Notes under the pieces: model-generated
Database searches by the model: none
Told to the model about the DNA's origin: nothing
What the model saw: only the letters and a program-made list of their open reading frames with translations
Made by a program: the position numbers and the translations under genes
DNA from: Ursus arctos
Lineage: Eukaryota; Chordata; Mammalia; Carnivora; Ursidae
Length of the DNA: 64,000 nt
NCBI RefSeq assembly: GCF_023065955.2
Contig: NW_026622852.1
Coordinates: 6,976,423-7,040,422 of the forward strand
Direction of reading: 5' to 3'
Shown here: positions 10,736-22,895 of the stretch, piece after piece
How positions within the stretch are numbered: position 1 is the first letter of the stretch
Layout of the letters: every line of letters starts with the position of its first letter

Positions 10736-11260
10736 TAAATGAAGACCAATTAAGCAAGAACAAGCAGAAACTATTCAGAGTTTGTGATAGCAAGGGGGTC
10801 AGCCACCACCGTTTGCATTCTGGGAGAGACTCAAAAACAGGAAGGGTAGTTTAAAAGTTTTATAGTGGAAAAAAGAGAAGGTTTCAGTTATGCTCTGAGA
10901 GGAAGTTGTTCACATGGGAAAGCTGGAGGCGCACTTCCAGAACCAGACATCCCATGTGGTAGGCTAGGGGGCATATTAGGTTTTCTCTGATTGGTCCTAA
11001 AATGGAAGGAGGGTGAAAAGTTAGGCAAGCTAGTAATTATAGACTATGTCCCAACCATTTTTAGTCTATAATTGCAAAAATTGGTTGTTGCAGATTGTTG
11101 GTCAGAGTTCAAATTTTATATGCGGTTAGGCCATTGTCAGTTTGTTCCTTTGGCCTCTAAATAGCTGCTCAGATTAGTGCTTCTTTTTTCAAACAATCAT
11201 TTATGCTTTTCCTTTGAGCAGGATGCTGAGATGTAACTGACCTGTGAATGAATAAACTCT
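10736..11260 (-). mobile_element. Candidate ERV LTR on the minus strand (family unresolved)
   Basis: On the minus strand the block carries LTR-like promoter spacing: a CCAAT box (attgg at 10990-10994 on +), a TATAAA-like site about 125 bp downstream (ttttata at 10857-10863 on +), then a polypyrimidine-poor stretch toward the end near 10740. GC content and texture differ from flanks. No TSD was found and bounds are approximate. It could instead be unique DNA. Confidence 0.4.
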
Positions 11261-12484
11261 GCAGTAACCATCTGTATCTCAATTACATCAAGTAAGATAT
11301 AATTGCATGGGGACAACAATAACCATGTTCATAAATTGCTTATCTAGATTTATAGTTAAACATCAAAGTTGTAAATAAAACCTTTTTTCTTTAGAATACT
11401 AATGCTCAAGAATACAGTTTACTTTTTCTCCCCTTGAACCTTGGTTTCCATATCTATAAGACAAAAGTATTTGAAACACAGGATACCTGAGCCTCTGTCC
11501 AGCACTCACACGCTATGCTTATGTGAAGTGACAAAGTTTCACACACTTTGGAAGTTTAAGGATGCCAGTTAATTTAGACTTCCAGTCTGATTATTCCTTT
11601 GGCATTCGCTTTTCTATTTGCCTTTTGAGTAATAGACTCCATATGAATGAGCCTGCCCCATTCAACAATATTCAATGACTGCAATTTTTTAAAAAAAGAA
11701 TTACTTAATTGTTTCTAATTAATCTCTGTTCTATCTCCCTTCTCCCCATACACAAAAGTGTCTAAAATATTTATTTTTTTTCTTAAGTTGCTCCTAAATT
11801 TAAATATGACATAAGGAAAGGTAATCAATCATAAAAAATAAAACCTTTAAAAAGCTAGTAAGGGAAAAGAAGAAAACCAACTTCAGTTCACAGATAATGA
11901 GTTCTTCTTATTAAATATTCAGATGTTCCACTCTGCGTGGATGGTACAGAAACCTCAATTTAAAAATACTGAATCCTGGGACTGCTGTTAAAGTCCATCA
12001 GGGAAATCCAAACACTGCCTCCATAGAGAAAAACCACAATTAGTGAATTATTAACTATCATAAAAGTATTCAAAATGAAAAATAAATAGCATAATGCCCA
12101 CTTATCTCGATTATATATGTAAGGAAAAACTATGAAAACAGGCCAATGTAGAAAAATAACTCTAAAGAAAAAGATTAAGGTAGTAGAAATGATAGAGGTG
12201 GGGGGAGGATTAAAATTTTGCCTTTTTGTGTTTTACATTGTCAGAAAATAAATGTTCTTAGTTTTAAAATACATTTTATGCATTAAAGGTAAAACTCCTA
12301 TAAGGTGACTATACAAAATATGTGAAAAGATTTTCTGATTTTTCTGATACAACATTAATTTGAAAGATTCATTTTAGAAATATAAAAGATTCACTTATAA
12401 ATTTTATAAATATAAAGATTTTAGATCTTCACATCAGATGTAATTGTTTCAACAAATTTCTAAAATCTAGAAAATTAAAATTAA
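11261..12484. other. Unassigned intergenic DNA
   Basis: AT-rich sequence without a recognised family or coding frame up to the TSD of the L1 insertion. Confidence 0.55.
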
Positions 12485-12495
12485 CATGAATTGTA

Positions 12496-12913
12496 TGGCT
12501 CGCTGGGTGTTATATGCAAGTAATGAATCATGGGACATTACATCAAAAACTAGGGTTGTACTGTATGGTGACTAACATAACATAATAAAAAATTATTATA
12601 AAAAATAAATAAATAAAAAATAAAGGGAGTGATGGGAATATGAAGGGGGGAGGTAAACAGAAGGGGGAATGAACCATGAGAGACTGTGGACTCTGGGAAA
12701 CAAACTGAGGGCTTCAGAGGGGAGGGGGTGGGGGAATGGGATAGGCCAGTGATGGGTATTAAGGAGGGCACATATTACATGGTGCACTGGGTGTTATACG
12801 CAAATAATGAATCATGGAACATTACATCAAAAATTAAGGATATACTGTATGGTGACTAACATAATAAAAAATTATTATAAAAAATAACTTAAAAATAAAA
12901 GCGAAAAAAAACC
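12496..12913 (+). mobile_element. Carnivore L1 3'-end insertion with a doubled 3' terminus
   Basis: Two copies of the same young L1 3' end lie head to tail. Copy 1 (12496-12620) runs from gctgggtgttatatgcaa to an A/T-rich tail. Copy 2 (about 12625-12900) begins farther upstream in the 3' UTR (gagactgtggactctgggaa, ctgagggcttcagaggggag), repeats gctgggtgttatacgcaa and gtatggtgactaacataa, and ends in an A-rich tail. The TSD catgaattgta brackets the pair at 12485-12495 and 12914-12924, so both entered as one 5'-truncated insertion. Confidence 0.85.
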
Positions 12914-12924
12914 CATGAATTGTA

Positions 12925-14195
12925 ATCTTACTATATAAAGACTATCAACATTTATCTGTTCCCTTCACTGCATATTCAGAGTATGTAGTGTGCTTGCTTT
13001 AGTGGATTTTATAAAATAGGATATCTTTCTTATATAACATTTATCCTGAATTTTTAATTTGAAGCTATATTTTTGGCATTTAACCTTGTCAATTTTTTCA
13101 GCATCATTGTTTTTAATAATTGCATAAGTCTATTTTAAACTTTAAATTTCCAATTTTATGCTCTTATAAAAAAGAAGTCATATATTTCCTTATATGGATA
13201 ATTCATGAATCACTTACATTTATTTCTACATTTTATATTTCACAAAATTATTAAAGCATATGGATTTTATGGAGGCTCTTGACTCAGATTTTCATATTAA
13301 TATTCACAAAATTTGGACTAACCAGGTTTACTTAAAAAAAAAAACCTTTTCACAAAACAATTATAAACATGGCATATAATCAGTTATAGAAATATTTGAC
13401 AATTTGATAGGTGACAATACCCCATTTATTTTTTAAAAAAGAAATAACTGCTAAAAAATAAATAAACAAAAAGGGGTAAGTGCTAAAACACATTTCATTA
13501 GTCACTAATATGCTCTGGAAGGTCCTAAAGATTTTACTTCTAAAATGCTAAGCAGGCTGCATATTATTACTCTGAGTATTGAGATAAATAAAAACAATTG
13601 CATTGTAATGTTCCAAGTTTGCAGTAGCAATAACTGTTCGCATTCCACCAATAATAATATTTCAAACCATTCTGAAAATGTTTAGGGTTTCTTAATAGGA
13701 ATGTAATGGTTTCAACTTTAGAAGCTTGGGTTTTAGCTTTCAAATTCTGTCTCCATGTTTAGATGCTGCCTCTGAGTTCATTCACAGAGTGACTTTGATT
13801 AGTTTTTATATTTACTGGGGTTTTACAATGTACAGTATGAACTTGGCTAGTCATTTATCGCACTTGAGTTCTGCTTCCACAGTTTGACATATAGAATAAT
13901 TATTAGAATTCTTTCATAAAGTTTCTTTATAGCAAATTGACAGAATTTGGAGCACATTACAATATTAATGTCCTCTGATGCTAAATGGCTAATATGTCAC
14001 CTACTAGTTTCTTATATGTAAAATTAATGATATCGCAGGCTGTAGTGTTAAAATGAAATAGAAAGATGAACGGGACCTGAAAACAGATCTGAATTATGTT
14101 TCCAATTTTGTTACTTACTCAACGACACCTTACTATGATAAAATTTTCATAAGTTTAGAAGTCTTTCCTCAAAGTGAGTAACATATCTTTCTTAA
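12925..14195. other. Unassigned intergenic DNA
   Basis: AT-rich, no recognised repeat family or coding frame. Short A-runs only. Confidence 0.55.
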
Positions 14196-15885
14196 TTCAA
14201 TTTATAATAGTATCAAAAAGAATAACATACTTAAGAATTAACCAGGGTGATGGAAAATTTGTAAAATGAAAACTACACAATGATGCTGAAAGAAATTAAA
14301 GAAAACGTAAATAAATGGAAAGTCATCCCATGTTCATTGGTTGTAAAACAGTATCGTTGTCAATACTGTTCTAAGGAATCTACAGATTGATTGCAGTCCC
14401 TATCAAAATCCCAAGGACGTTTTCTGCAGAAATAGAAAAATCCATTCTAAGATTTATATGAATCTCAAGGAACACCAAGTAGCCAAAACAATCTTAAAAA
14501 AGAGAACGGTCTTTTTTTTTAAAAATAATATTTTTTATTATATTATGTTAGTCACCATACAGTACATCCCTAGTTTTTGATGTAAAGTTCCATGATTCAT
14601 TACTTGCATATAACACCCAGAGCATCACGCAATAGAGAACGGTCTTTTTAACAACTGCTCTGGGGAAAACTGAAAATCCACATGCAAAACAATGAAGTTG
14701 GACCCTTACCTAACACCATATACAAAAATGAATTTAAATTATCACAGACCTAAACTTAAGAGATAAAACTATAAAATTCTTAAAAGAAAACAGGGGGAAA
14801 GTTTTATAACATTGGTCTCAACAATGAATTCTTGGATATAATGTCAAAAGCATAGGCAACAAAGAATAGACACCTTGGATTTTATCAAATTAAAAACTTT
14901 TGTGCATCAACGGATACTATCAACAGAATAAAAAGACAACCCACAGAACCGGAGAAATATTTGCAAATTGCCTATCCGATTAGGGGTGATACCCCAAATA
15001 TACTAAAAACAAACTTCACAACAACAAAAAACAATTAAAAAATAACCAGAGATAAATAAACAGTTTTTCAAAGACACACAAATAGTCAGCAGCACATGAA
15101 AATGTGCTCAACATCACTATCAAGGAATGCAAATCAAAACCACAATGAGATACCACTTCATACTCATTAGAACAACCATTATTTTAAAAGGTAATCATAA
15201 CAAGTGTTAGTGAGGATGTAGAGAAATAGGAACCCTTGTGCACTGGCAGTGGGAATGTAAAAACAGCATTGAAGCCACTATAGAGAAAAGTAAAAGTTCC
15301 TCAAAAAATTAAAAATAGAATTACCATATGATCCAACAATCTCACTTCTGGGTATATATCTAAAATAACTGAAACCAGGAACTTGAACGAATATCTTTAC
15401 ATCCATGTTTATGGCAGCATTATTCACAATTGACAAAAGGTGGAAGCAACACAAGTGTACACTGACAGTTGTACGTATAACCAAATATGGTACACTCATA
15501 AAATGGAAGACTATTCAACTTGGAAAGGAATGCAATTCTGATACATGCTACCACATGCATGAACTTTAAAGACATTGTACTAAGTGAAATAAGCCAGTCA
15601 AAAAAGACAAATACTATATGATTCCAATTCTATGAGGTACCTGGGGCAGTCAAATTTCATAGAAAAAGAAAATAGAATGGCTGGGTGAAGTAGGGAACGG
15701 GGGTTTGCTAAATGGGTCCAAAGTATGTTTTATAGACAAAAAAATTCCTGAAGATGGATGGTAGTGATTGTTACGCACCAAAATGAATATATTTTATTTA
15801 AGTGTAAATGTACACTTACAAATGATGAAAACTGTAAATTTTGTTATGTATATTTTATCAAAATTTGAAAAAAATAAAACAACAA
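14196..15885 (+). mobile_element. L1M relic: ORF2 tail and 3' UTR
   Basis: Starts in ORF2 (tagtatcaaaaagaataac) and continues in order: cagattgattgcagtcccta, aaaatcccaaggacgttttc, aacttttgtgcatcaacgga, aatgcaaatcaaaaccacaa, gaggatgtagagaaatagga, tatccaaatatggtacactc and a 3' UTR ending around attttatcaaaatttgaaaa. Stops and frameshifts are frequent. It is split by a small antisense L1 at 14517-14633. Confidence 0.85.
14517..14633 (-). mobile_element. Young 5'-truncated L1 3' end nested in an older L1
   Basis: An antisense copy of the same 3' terminus as at 12496: poly-T side, attatgttagtcaccatac, tttttgatgtaaagttccatg, ttgcatataacacccagag. The perfect 16-bp TSD agagaacggtcttttt lies at 14501-14516 and 14634-14649. 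The host L1 reads through cleanly when this segment is ignored, so insertion order is clear. Confidence 0.92.
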
Positions 15886-17069
15886 AAATCAAATGCTGCA
15901 AAAAGAAGCATTTTAAATGGCACAGAATTCAAGCTAGTGTAATACAGATGAGTCAATGTTTTCAAGCCCCTCGAGTACTTAGGTAATTAAAATAAAATTA
16001 AGGAAGGGGAAGAGGTGCATTCCTTTCAAATAATCTCTCTGTTGGCTTTTTAGGAAACCAGGTAACTGCTAAATGGCTGAGTCATCAAGAAGATTACTCA
16101 TATTTACAACTTTGAAGCTTTCTTATAAAGTTCTCACTTGAAGCATTTATTTGACATTGCCAGCAGTGTGAACAATTACAGTTTCCAATAAAAATCTCAT
16201 GTTCTTTGTATTTTGAAAATATACTAACAAAGTGGAGGAACTCATAGACTTGTAAATACAGACCATTCAAATCGTTACACTGGTATTTTGTTATTTTCTT
16301 AATAAATATTACTATAGGAGTTACCTGTAAACTCATTTTTAAAATGCATTCTGGAAAACTAAAACAATCACAAAACTAAATGTGTTAAAATAAAAAGTAT
16401 TTTAGAATGCATGTGTGTGGGTTTATCCCCCTTAAGGTAGGGATATATAAGATAGGGTATATAGATTTTTTTCCTTCTTAAAAAAATAAAGCTTTTATCT
16501 TACTGTTATAGAAGCAGTTGCTATGTGGAATAACATTGGATTCTTAGTTGCAAGTATTGGAAACATACTCTAACTTCAGTAGGTAAGGACATTATTAAAA
16601 GAGGTCTGACTCAAGTGTTCAGAAAAATCAAAGAACCGACTTTGGGAGCCACATATCTAAGAGAAATGCTACAAGAATGCCAAATTTCCCTTGAATTCAC
16701 TCCTGACAGCGTGTACTCCTAGACCCTGAGCTAGTGCTTCCACTACTATACCCACTTGCAATTAGATGTGGCTCCCGCTGCCATGCTTTCTGAGATGGGT
16801 TGTTAATCCTCCACTGTTCATCCAAATTTGTAGTTTCAATCATGGAGTGGGTATAACTGACTTGAGCCCTCAGAATATACTAAATCTTACAAACTTGGGC
16901 GGCTAGGAGACTAAAGAACTGGTATTATCAGCTTTGATCATGAGAGATGCAGAAAAGGAGGTCAGATGTTACACAGTAGAACAAAACAAAAAATGTCAAC
17001 AGTAAGGTTCAGCCCTAAAAAAAAAGATTCAGAGGGCTATCTCAAAATTAAGGCTCTATTATTAGCTTG
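15886..17069. other. Unassigned intergenic DNA, possible ancient repeat at 16510-16990
   Basis: 16510-16990 has a start (ttcttagttgcaagtattgg) that recalls an ancient interspersed repeat, but I cannot name the family. The rest shows no recognisable element and no defensible coding frame. Confidence 0.45.
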
Positions 17070-17600
17070 CTGTATGATACTTAACATCTGATCAAGATGG
17101 CCTTAGTGTTCTCCTCAGCTTGACTAGACTTTAGACAGGTTTCTTCCTGACTTTAGGTCCCTTAGAGCATTTACTCTAGAAAACTTGCAAGTGTAAATTA
17201 TTTCCCTCCCTCTTTGAGTTGTAAATCTTCTTCCAGCCTCTTGCCAGTTTCATATCTGAGGATTGTCATTCTCAAAGACATGGGAGCCATCCCTTTGAAA
17301 TGTAATCATCAAGAAAATTAGGGCCTCTATCTCCTGCTCTCTGTGAGAGGGTAGGAGCCTAACTTCAGTAAGTACCAAATAGCAAACACAGATGAGCTTA
17401 ATCATATGACCAAACTCCCCACTAATGTCCATCCTATTATTTTTCCACTAGCTCACCCACGCATTCTCACCTTTTATATTAATGGAGTTCAACCTCTCTC
17501 CCTATTGCAATAGTTTTGGTCTGCAAAAATCTTGAATAAATCTTCCATACCTATTTAATTCCATGAAGTGCAATGTTTCTCTGACACAAATGATTAAAGT
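17070..17600 (+). mobile_element. Probable ERV solo LTR (MER31/MER34-like class)
   Basis: The block has LTR order on the plus strand: a U3-like region (gggagccatccctttgaaat; gaaaattagggcctc; gtgagagggtaggagcctaac), a TATA-like tttatatta at 17472-17480, and a poly(A) signal AATAAA at 17535-17540 about 60 bp downstream. Its sequence recalls a mammalian ERV1 LTR family, but the name is from memory. No internal retroviral region adjoins it and no TSD was identified. The 60-aa antisense ORF inside is not a gene. Confidence 0.6.
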
Positions 17601-18660
17601 ATGTATAATTATATCAATTAGTAGATACAGCTATGATATGTATGATAAATGTATATATACAAGCATAAATATACTACATGGCATATCTATTTACCTAAGT
17701 CCTATAAAAACGTAATTTTCATGAGAGGATAAAATCATGGCTCATATGCATATATCAAAATGAACTGTGTTGAAAAACACATAAACAATATTTACTCTTG
17801 TTTTTTAAAATAATGCTAAAAGGCTGAAATATAATGTAAGTAGCTATAAATAAATGAATTTATTATTTCCTTTTGCTTACAGAACAAGTGTCTTTTTCTG
17901 TTTGGCACCTCTGTCATTATGCCCTCTAAATATTTTACATAGCTTTCTCCAAGATCGTATTTTGATCAACCTCCTGGCAGGGCTGGGGACTTGCTCATTT
18001 CCACTTCTAGCATATATGTTGCTCAAATATTGTTGTTTTTGTTTTGTGGAATCGAATAGAATGGGGAATAGCATATTCCTCTGGGGAAATGGGCTCCTGA
18101 GTTGACCCCAAAAACAGTATAATGTTCTTTGGGTTTTGCTTTCTTACCCTTGCAGTGGAGACCCCCTAAAGAACAATCTGAAAGGATATTTCAAAGTCCA
18201 TGAAAAAAATGTACAAAATATTAAGAGAAATGATATTGTCAACAAAGGTGTGGAGAATGTGTTACTTACTGAGTGCGTGAGTGCTATAGTTCTCAATGCA
18301 GTACTGTGATATTCATGTCCAACTTTGACCCAAGAGAATGAATGCAGTGCATTTATAATTAGATTTTCTTGCATGGGAGTGATGAATCATAATTCTAATC
18401 CTTGATATATGGCATTTTGTATTCTGACCTTTCAGTAAAGGTACATGCTTGATTAGAAAACATTTGAAACACCCTTGCCATTGGAAGACAGAGTTGTAAA
18501 TGGTAAAAGCAATGAAATAAGCCCCCAACTCAATATAGACTCTCCAAAGGTCAGGATGAAGCAGCCTGTCTATTTAACTGCACAAATATACGAGTCATTC
18601 ATTGAAGTACAAGGCAGTTTCATGACAAAGATCATAAAACAAAAGCAATGGCACTATATT
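17601..18660. other. Unassigned intergenic DNA
   Basis: No recognised element. Overlapping short ORFs of 65-83 aa on both strands at 17854-18528 lack any recognisable motif and are treated as chance. Confidence 0.55.
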
Positions 18661-18797
18661 GAGTTTATAGTCTGAATTAATAAGATAAAATTCCACGTAT
18701 TTTAATATGTATACATGTATATATATATTCTAGAAACTATAATTCTGTAGCTGAGTTTATAGTCTATGTTAATAAGATAAAATTCCATGTATTTTAA

Positions 18798-18854
<57 letters not shown>

Positions 18855-18870
18855 CTATAATTCTGTAGGT
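18661..18870 (+). repeat. Tandem duplication with microsatellite inside each unit
   Basis: Unit 1 (18661-18752) and unit 2 (18753-18870) both begin gagtttatagtct, share taataagataaaattcca.gtattttaat, and end gaaactataattctgtag. Outside the centre they are nearly identical. The centre differs: unit 1 has a short TG/TA stretch, unit 2 a (CT)n(AT)n tract at 18799-18849. Confidence 0.9.
18799..18849. repeat. (CT)n(AT)n compound microsatellite
   Basis: About 12 CT units followed by about 13 AT units, inside the second unit of the local duplication. Confidence 0.95.
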
Positions 18871-19504
18871 GGTTCTTCTTTGCCATAACATGACAATAAT
18901 TTTTATTCTATAAAGTTTGACAGATATTCCATAAGATTAATTTAAGAAGGCTGGCAATGAATTTAAAAAGTTTCATCAGCAAAAAGGGGATTCCTAATAG
19001 CTTCTTAAAAGAAAAACTTTCCTTACTCAAGTTTGTTGCTGTTTTGTTTTTCTGTGAGAATTAATGGAGTGTTTTCTGTTCTCTTGAATTATTAAGCTTC
19101 CTGATACACTTTCTTTAAGCTACTGTCTGTAAAGGCCACCTTCAGAATTGTTGCCTCAGCACAAATAAGTGAGTTTGAAAACAAAAACAAAAAGCTATTG
19201 GCTTAAAAATATGCGTATTTGAAAAAAAAAAAGGAAATAATGTTATCATTAGACTTTGCAATACAATAGTGTTTATATTGTATATTCTTAAATCATATAT
19301 TGGGACCTCACTAGAAATTTCTAGTTACCTGAAGGTGACTTTTTAATTTCTGAAATATTTTTATTCATTTCAATTTATAAAACAGGAAAAGCTAATAGAG
19401 TTTTTTAAAAAATATTAGGTATGTCAATAAAACAGAGGAGATATAAGTTCCTAAATCCTAGAAATTATTGTTTGATCTATTTAAACAAGATTCCATTGGG
19501 TTTT
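18871..19504. other. Unassigned intergenic DNA
   Basis: AT-rich, no repeat family recognised. An A-run occurs at about 19220-19232. Confidence 0.55.
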
Positions 19505-19521
19505 AAAAAATACAGTTTTCC

Positions 19522-19871
19522 TTAATACCTACCACCCAGTTACCACATCCCCCTCCCCCCTCCCTTCTGTAACTCTCAGTTTGGTTCCTGCAGTCCAGAG
19601 TCCCTCCCTGTGGTCCTCCATGCTAGTCCTTATTTCCACATATGAGTGAAACCATATGATAATTGTCTTTCTCTACTTGACTTATTTCACTTACCATAAT
19701 ACCCTCCAGTTCCATGTCGATATAAATGGTGGGTATTTATCCCTTCTGATGACTGAATAGTATTTCATTGTATATATGAAACACTACATCAAAAACTAAT
19801 GATGTACTTTAAGCTGACTAATTGGACATAATAAAAAAACATAAAAAATGAAATCTTGAATCAGAAAAACA
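19522..19871 (+). mobile_element. 5'-inverted (twin-primed) young L1 insertion, 17-bp TSD
   Basis: The left part, 19522 to about 19767, is L1 3' UTR sequence in antisense (cacccagttaccacatcccc, gttcctgcagtccagagtcc, ctttctctacttgacttatt, tgaatagtatttcattgtat). The right part, about 19768-19871, is the sense 3' terminus (gaaacactacatcaaaaact, gtactttaagctgactaatt, A-rich tail). The TSD aaaaaatacagttttcc brackets the whole at 19505-19521 and 19872-19888. This is the classic signature of twin priming. Confidence 0.92.
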
Positions 19872-19888
19872 AAAAAATACAGTTTTCC

Positions 19889-21404
19889 ATATATTAATAT
19901 AATATACACAAATGGACCAATTGTTTCAATTCTTACTTCCCATATAATCATACTACTGAACAGAAGTTCAAAAAAGCTTTTTTTCATCATTAACAAATAT
20001 TTCTATATTTGAAAATCTATTACATCGATATTCTTCTGCATATTCTATGCACTTCTTATGTAGAGCTAACTTTTCTCAATATTTAATTATCCTTTTCTGG
20101 CTTTCATGGAATAAATTAACCTGATCTCATTATTTATACCTTTGACCCATATGCAGGGCAATGGGATTTATGAGTGATGTTCACTGGTACTCTTAAGCAG
20201 GATGCTCATTTTCTAACATGAATAAGACATTCAGAACATTTTTTCAGGTCTCATCGCATTCGTGAGAATGAAGTATCTTAATGTAATGCAGGAAAAAGTG
20301 GGAAAATTAGCAGTAATTTAAATTATAATACAATAAGATATCTTCTGTGGGTAAAAACATTAATTATGTACATTTGTCAAAGATAAAATAAAAACACCAA
20401 TATTATAGGCTCTTTAAGGCTTCAAAACACTATAATAATATTGTCTTATGAGACTAAATAAGATTCCTGGGATAATATAGTAAGACTATTGTGCCTATGT
20501 TAAACAATGAGAACATAGAGAAAAATGAAGAAAAAGAAAGAAAGGAATAAATGACTTGCATGGATCTGAAAAGTAATTTAGTAACCGAGGCAATCATTTC
20601 ACAATGGTGCTAGGTGCAAACGGTCGAAAGCATCATTTTCTCTCAAACTTTCAGACTGCTCAAGTTTAAACATTGTGAACAATGCTCAAGTCCAGACAAG
20701 TTAACACAAAGGGAACTGGAAGGAGAACCTGGCATAGGAAGGCTTTAGGGTGGGGAAAGGAGTCCATGTTAGAAGTAGATCGCCCCCACTCAGAGTAAGA
20801 AAAAAATCATGTGATTCAGTTTGTAGCTATCAAAATAGCTAGGGTCATTTTAGTTTTAGAGAGAGGTCTCCATATGTAAAAATCCTAACCCCTTCTTTGA
20901 CACTTTACCCATTTTTCAGCATATCACTTAGGAATCAAGTGTGCTTTTATAATGAGCCTGACCTTATCATAAAACAAGTCAGCAATTAGCACAGAAAGTT
21001 TAGGCATCCTTAGCAAAGAAGGTTGAATTATTAACTACTTCATTGAAAACAAGATTAAAGAGACAGAATTTCCAACAGTATATCAGAACAGGGAAGGGCT
21101 AGGGAGCAAGTAGATGGGACAGCCTGGTGTGAGGGCAAGATCCCAGATACAGAAGGCTGATTAACCACTGGATATTTGGAAACATGGAATGAATAAATGG
21201 AATTAAAATTTTGATTCTCAGTACAATGGTTAAAGAATGTCTTTAAGTCTCTTCCATACCCTGTAGATGACAACAAAGGCCTAATTATTCTTTAGAGATT
21301 TTCTTTTATTTAGGCATGTTAAAATTTATCAGTTGTCTTTTTGAAGGTAAGGTTTTCAGTTAATTCTTTTCTATATTACTATGTTTTGCTGAATGTGTTT
21401 TACT
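19889..21404. other. Unassigned intergenic DNA
   Basis: About 1.5 kb with no recognised repeat or coding frame. Confidence 0.55.
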
Positions 21405-21745
21405 GGTTGTCCCCAGAGCACCAGAGTAGTCCCTATTCTACCCATAATTAATCTGGGTGTCCAGACTGATGATACCACATTATGTGAATGAGATACAAAA
21501 AGATCTTTTACTCACATATTAAGGTTTTCTAAGAAGAGGAGGGTAACCACCCAAGCTGTTCTAAAATGGCTTGAGCAAGGGCATGTTTCTAATTGGTGAT
21601 GGGCAGGCGAGTAGGGACAGGGGAGGATGTTTTTGTGGGCTCAGATTTCCATGGATTGAACTTCCTCACCAAAGATAAGGGAGGCAGCAAGCATGCAGTG
21701 TCATTTGATTGCCCAAATGTGAAGCAAGAAGAGAAATGAGAAAAG
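21405..21745 (-). mobile_element. Candidate ERV LTR on the minus strand
   Basis: GC-richer block with a minus-strand CCAAT box (attgg at 21592-21596 on +). The adjacent sequence (ccagagcaccagagtagtcc; gatcttttactcac) recalls the R/U5 end of a mammalian LTR. No TSD, no internal region, family unresolved, bounds approximate. Confidence 0.4.
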
Positions 21746-22895
21746 TAGTCAACATTCAAATATCAAAACTTGAGTCTGACTATCCTTTTTAGATACATAA
21801 ATAAATACAATTTTATTTAGAGACAGAAACATCAGGAATAAAATAAAAGTCAAGCTATCTTCTACTTTAGTTTTTCATTTTAGTCATGAGGCCTAATAGA
21901 AACTTTCTTCTATAAAATGATCCCCTCTCATGACCTATTTATACCTACTTATTCTTAATCATCACTGTTAATGACAAATGTTTTCTATTTCAAAAAGCCC
22001 TACCTTGAGTTTCCAAATGGAGTTTAATGCTCCCTCCATGTTTCCTTAGTGACTCATTTATATTTCTACTGTAACATTTCCCATTTTGTGTAATTATTTG
22101 TTACATGTCGTTGAATTATGTTTTTCTTACTCTCCAGAATTTAGGATGGAAGTCTAAAGCTTAGACAAAAAAAAAAAAATGTTAAGGACCTTGCTATTAA
22201 TCAAGCTATCATTCATTTGCCCATTAAGATCCACTACCCAACTTTCCATATTTCTCCATTCTTCTCTCTACCCCACATGAAACACATCGGATTCTCTTGC
22301 TCTCTGGTTCTCGTTTGGTTTTAGCCAATGGCGAACATTGGAAGATACAGAAAGTATAAGCTAGGAAGGTGTATGGTTAACCTTGGAGTGACTGCAACCT
22401 CCTACTTATTTTTTTCCTCTAGTTTCTAATAAATGCTTCCTTCTCTGTTTCTTAAGGTTGTCAGAGCCTGAGGGTTCTGCCCTCACTTCATGAGTCTCTT
22501 CACTTTGTCCATGACTTTGTCAGATGTACTATTATTAAACTCTGCTTGAAAAATACTGCATGTGTCATTTATTTGCTGTCAGGAACCTGATTTATACATA
22601 TGCCAAGATTATTGACAAATGCTGCACAAATCTGTGCAGGAATTACCAAGGGATACAATAGACAGACTTGGAACCTTCAACTATATTACTCATGAAAGTT
22701 TTTAATAGGAGACCAGAGATTCAGATCATTGATAAATTTTATGAGTGCTTTGATTATTCTCCTCTACTCCCTCAAACTGTAGATATACAGGTTGTTTGCA
22801 AGAAGGAAAGCCAGGCACTTCAGTCTTAAGTTACAGAATTGCTGCTTGCAGAAATTATTAAACCATCTTCATATAGCTTCTTGAATGCAGTATAG
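21746..22895. other. Unassigned intergenic DNA
   Basis: No recognised family. An A-run lies at 22168-22180. No defensible ORF. Confidence 0.55.
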
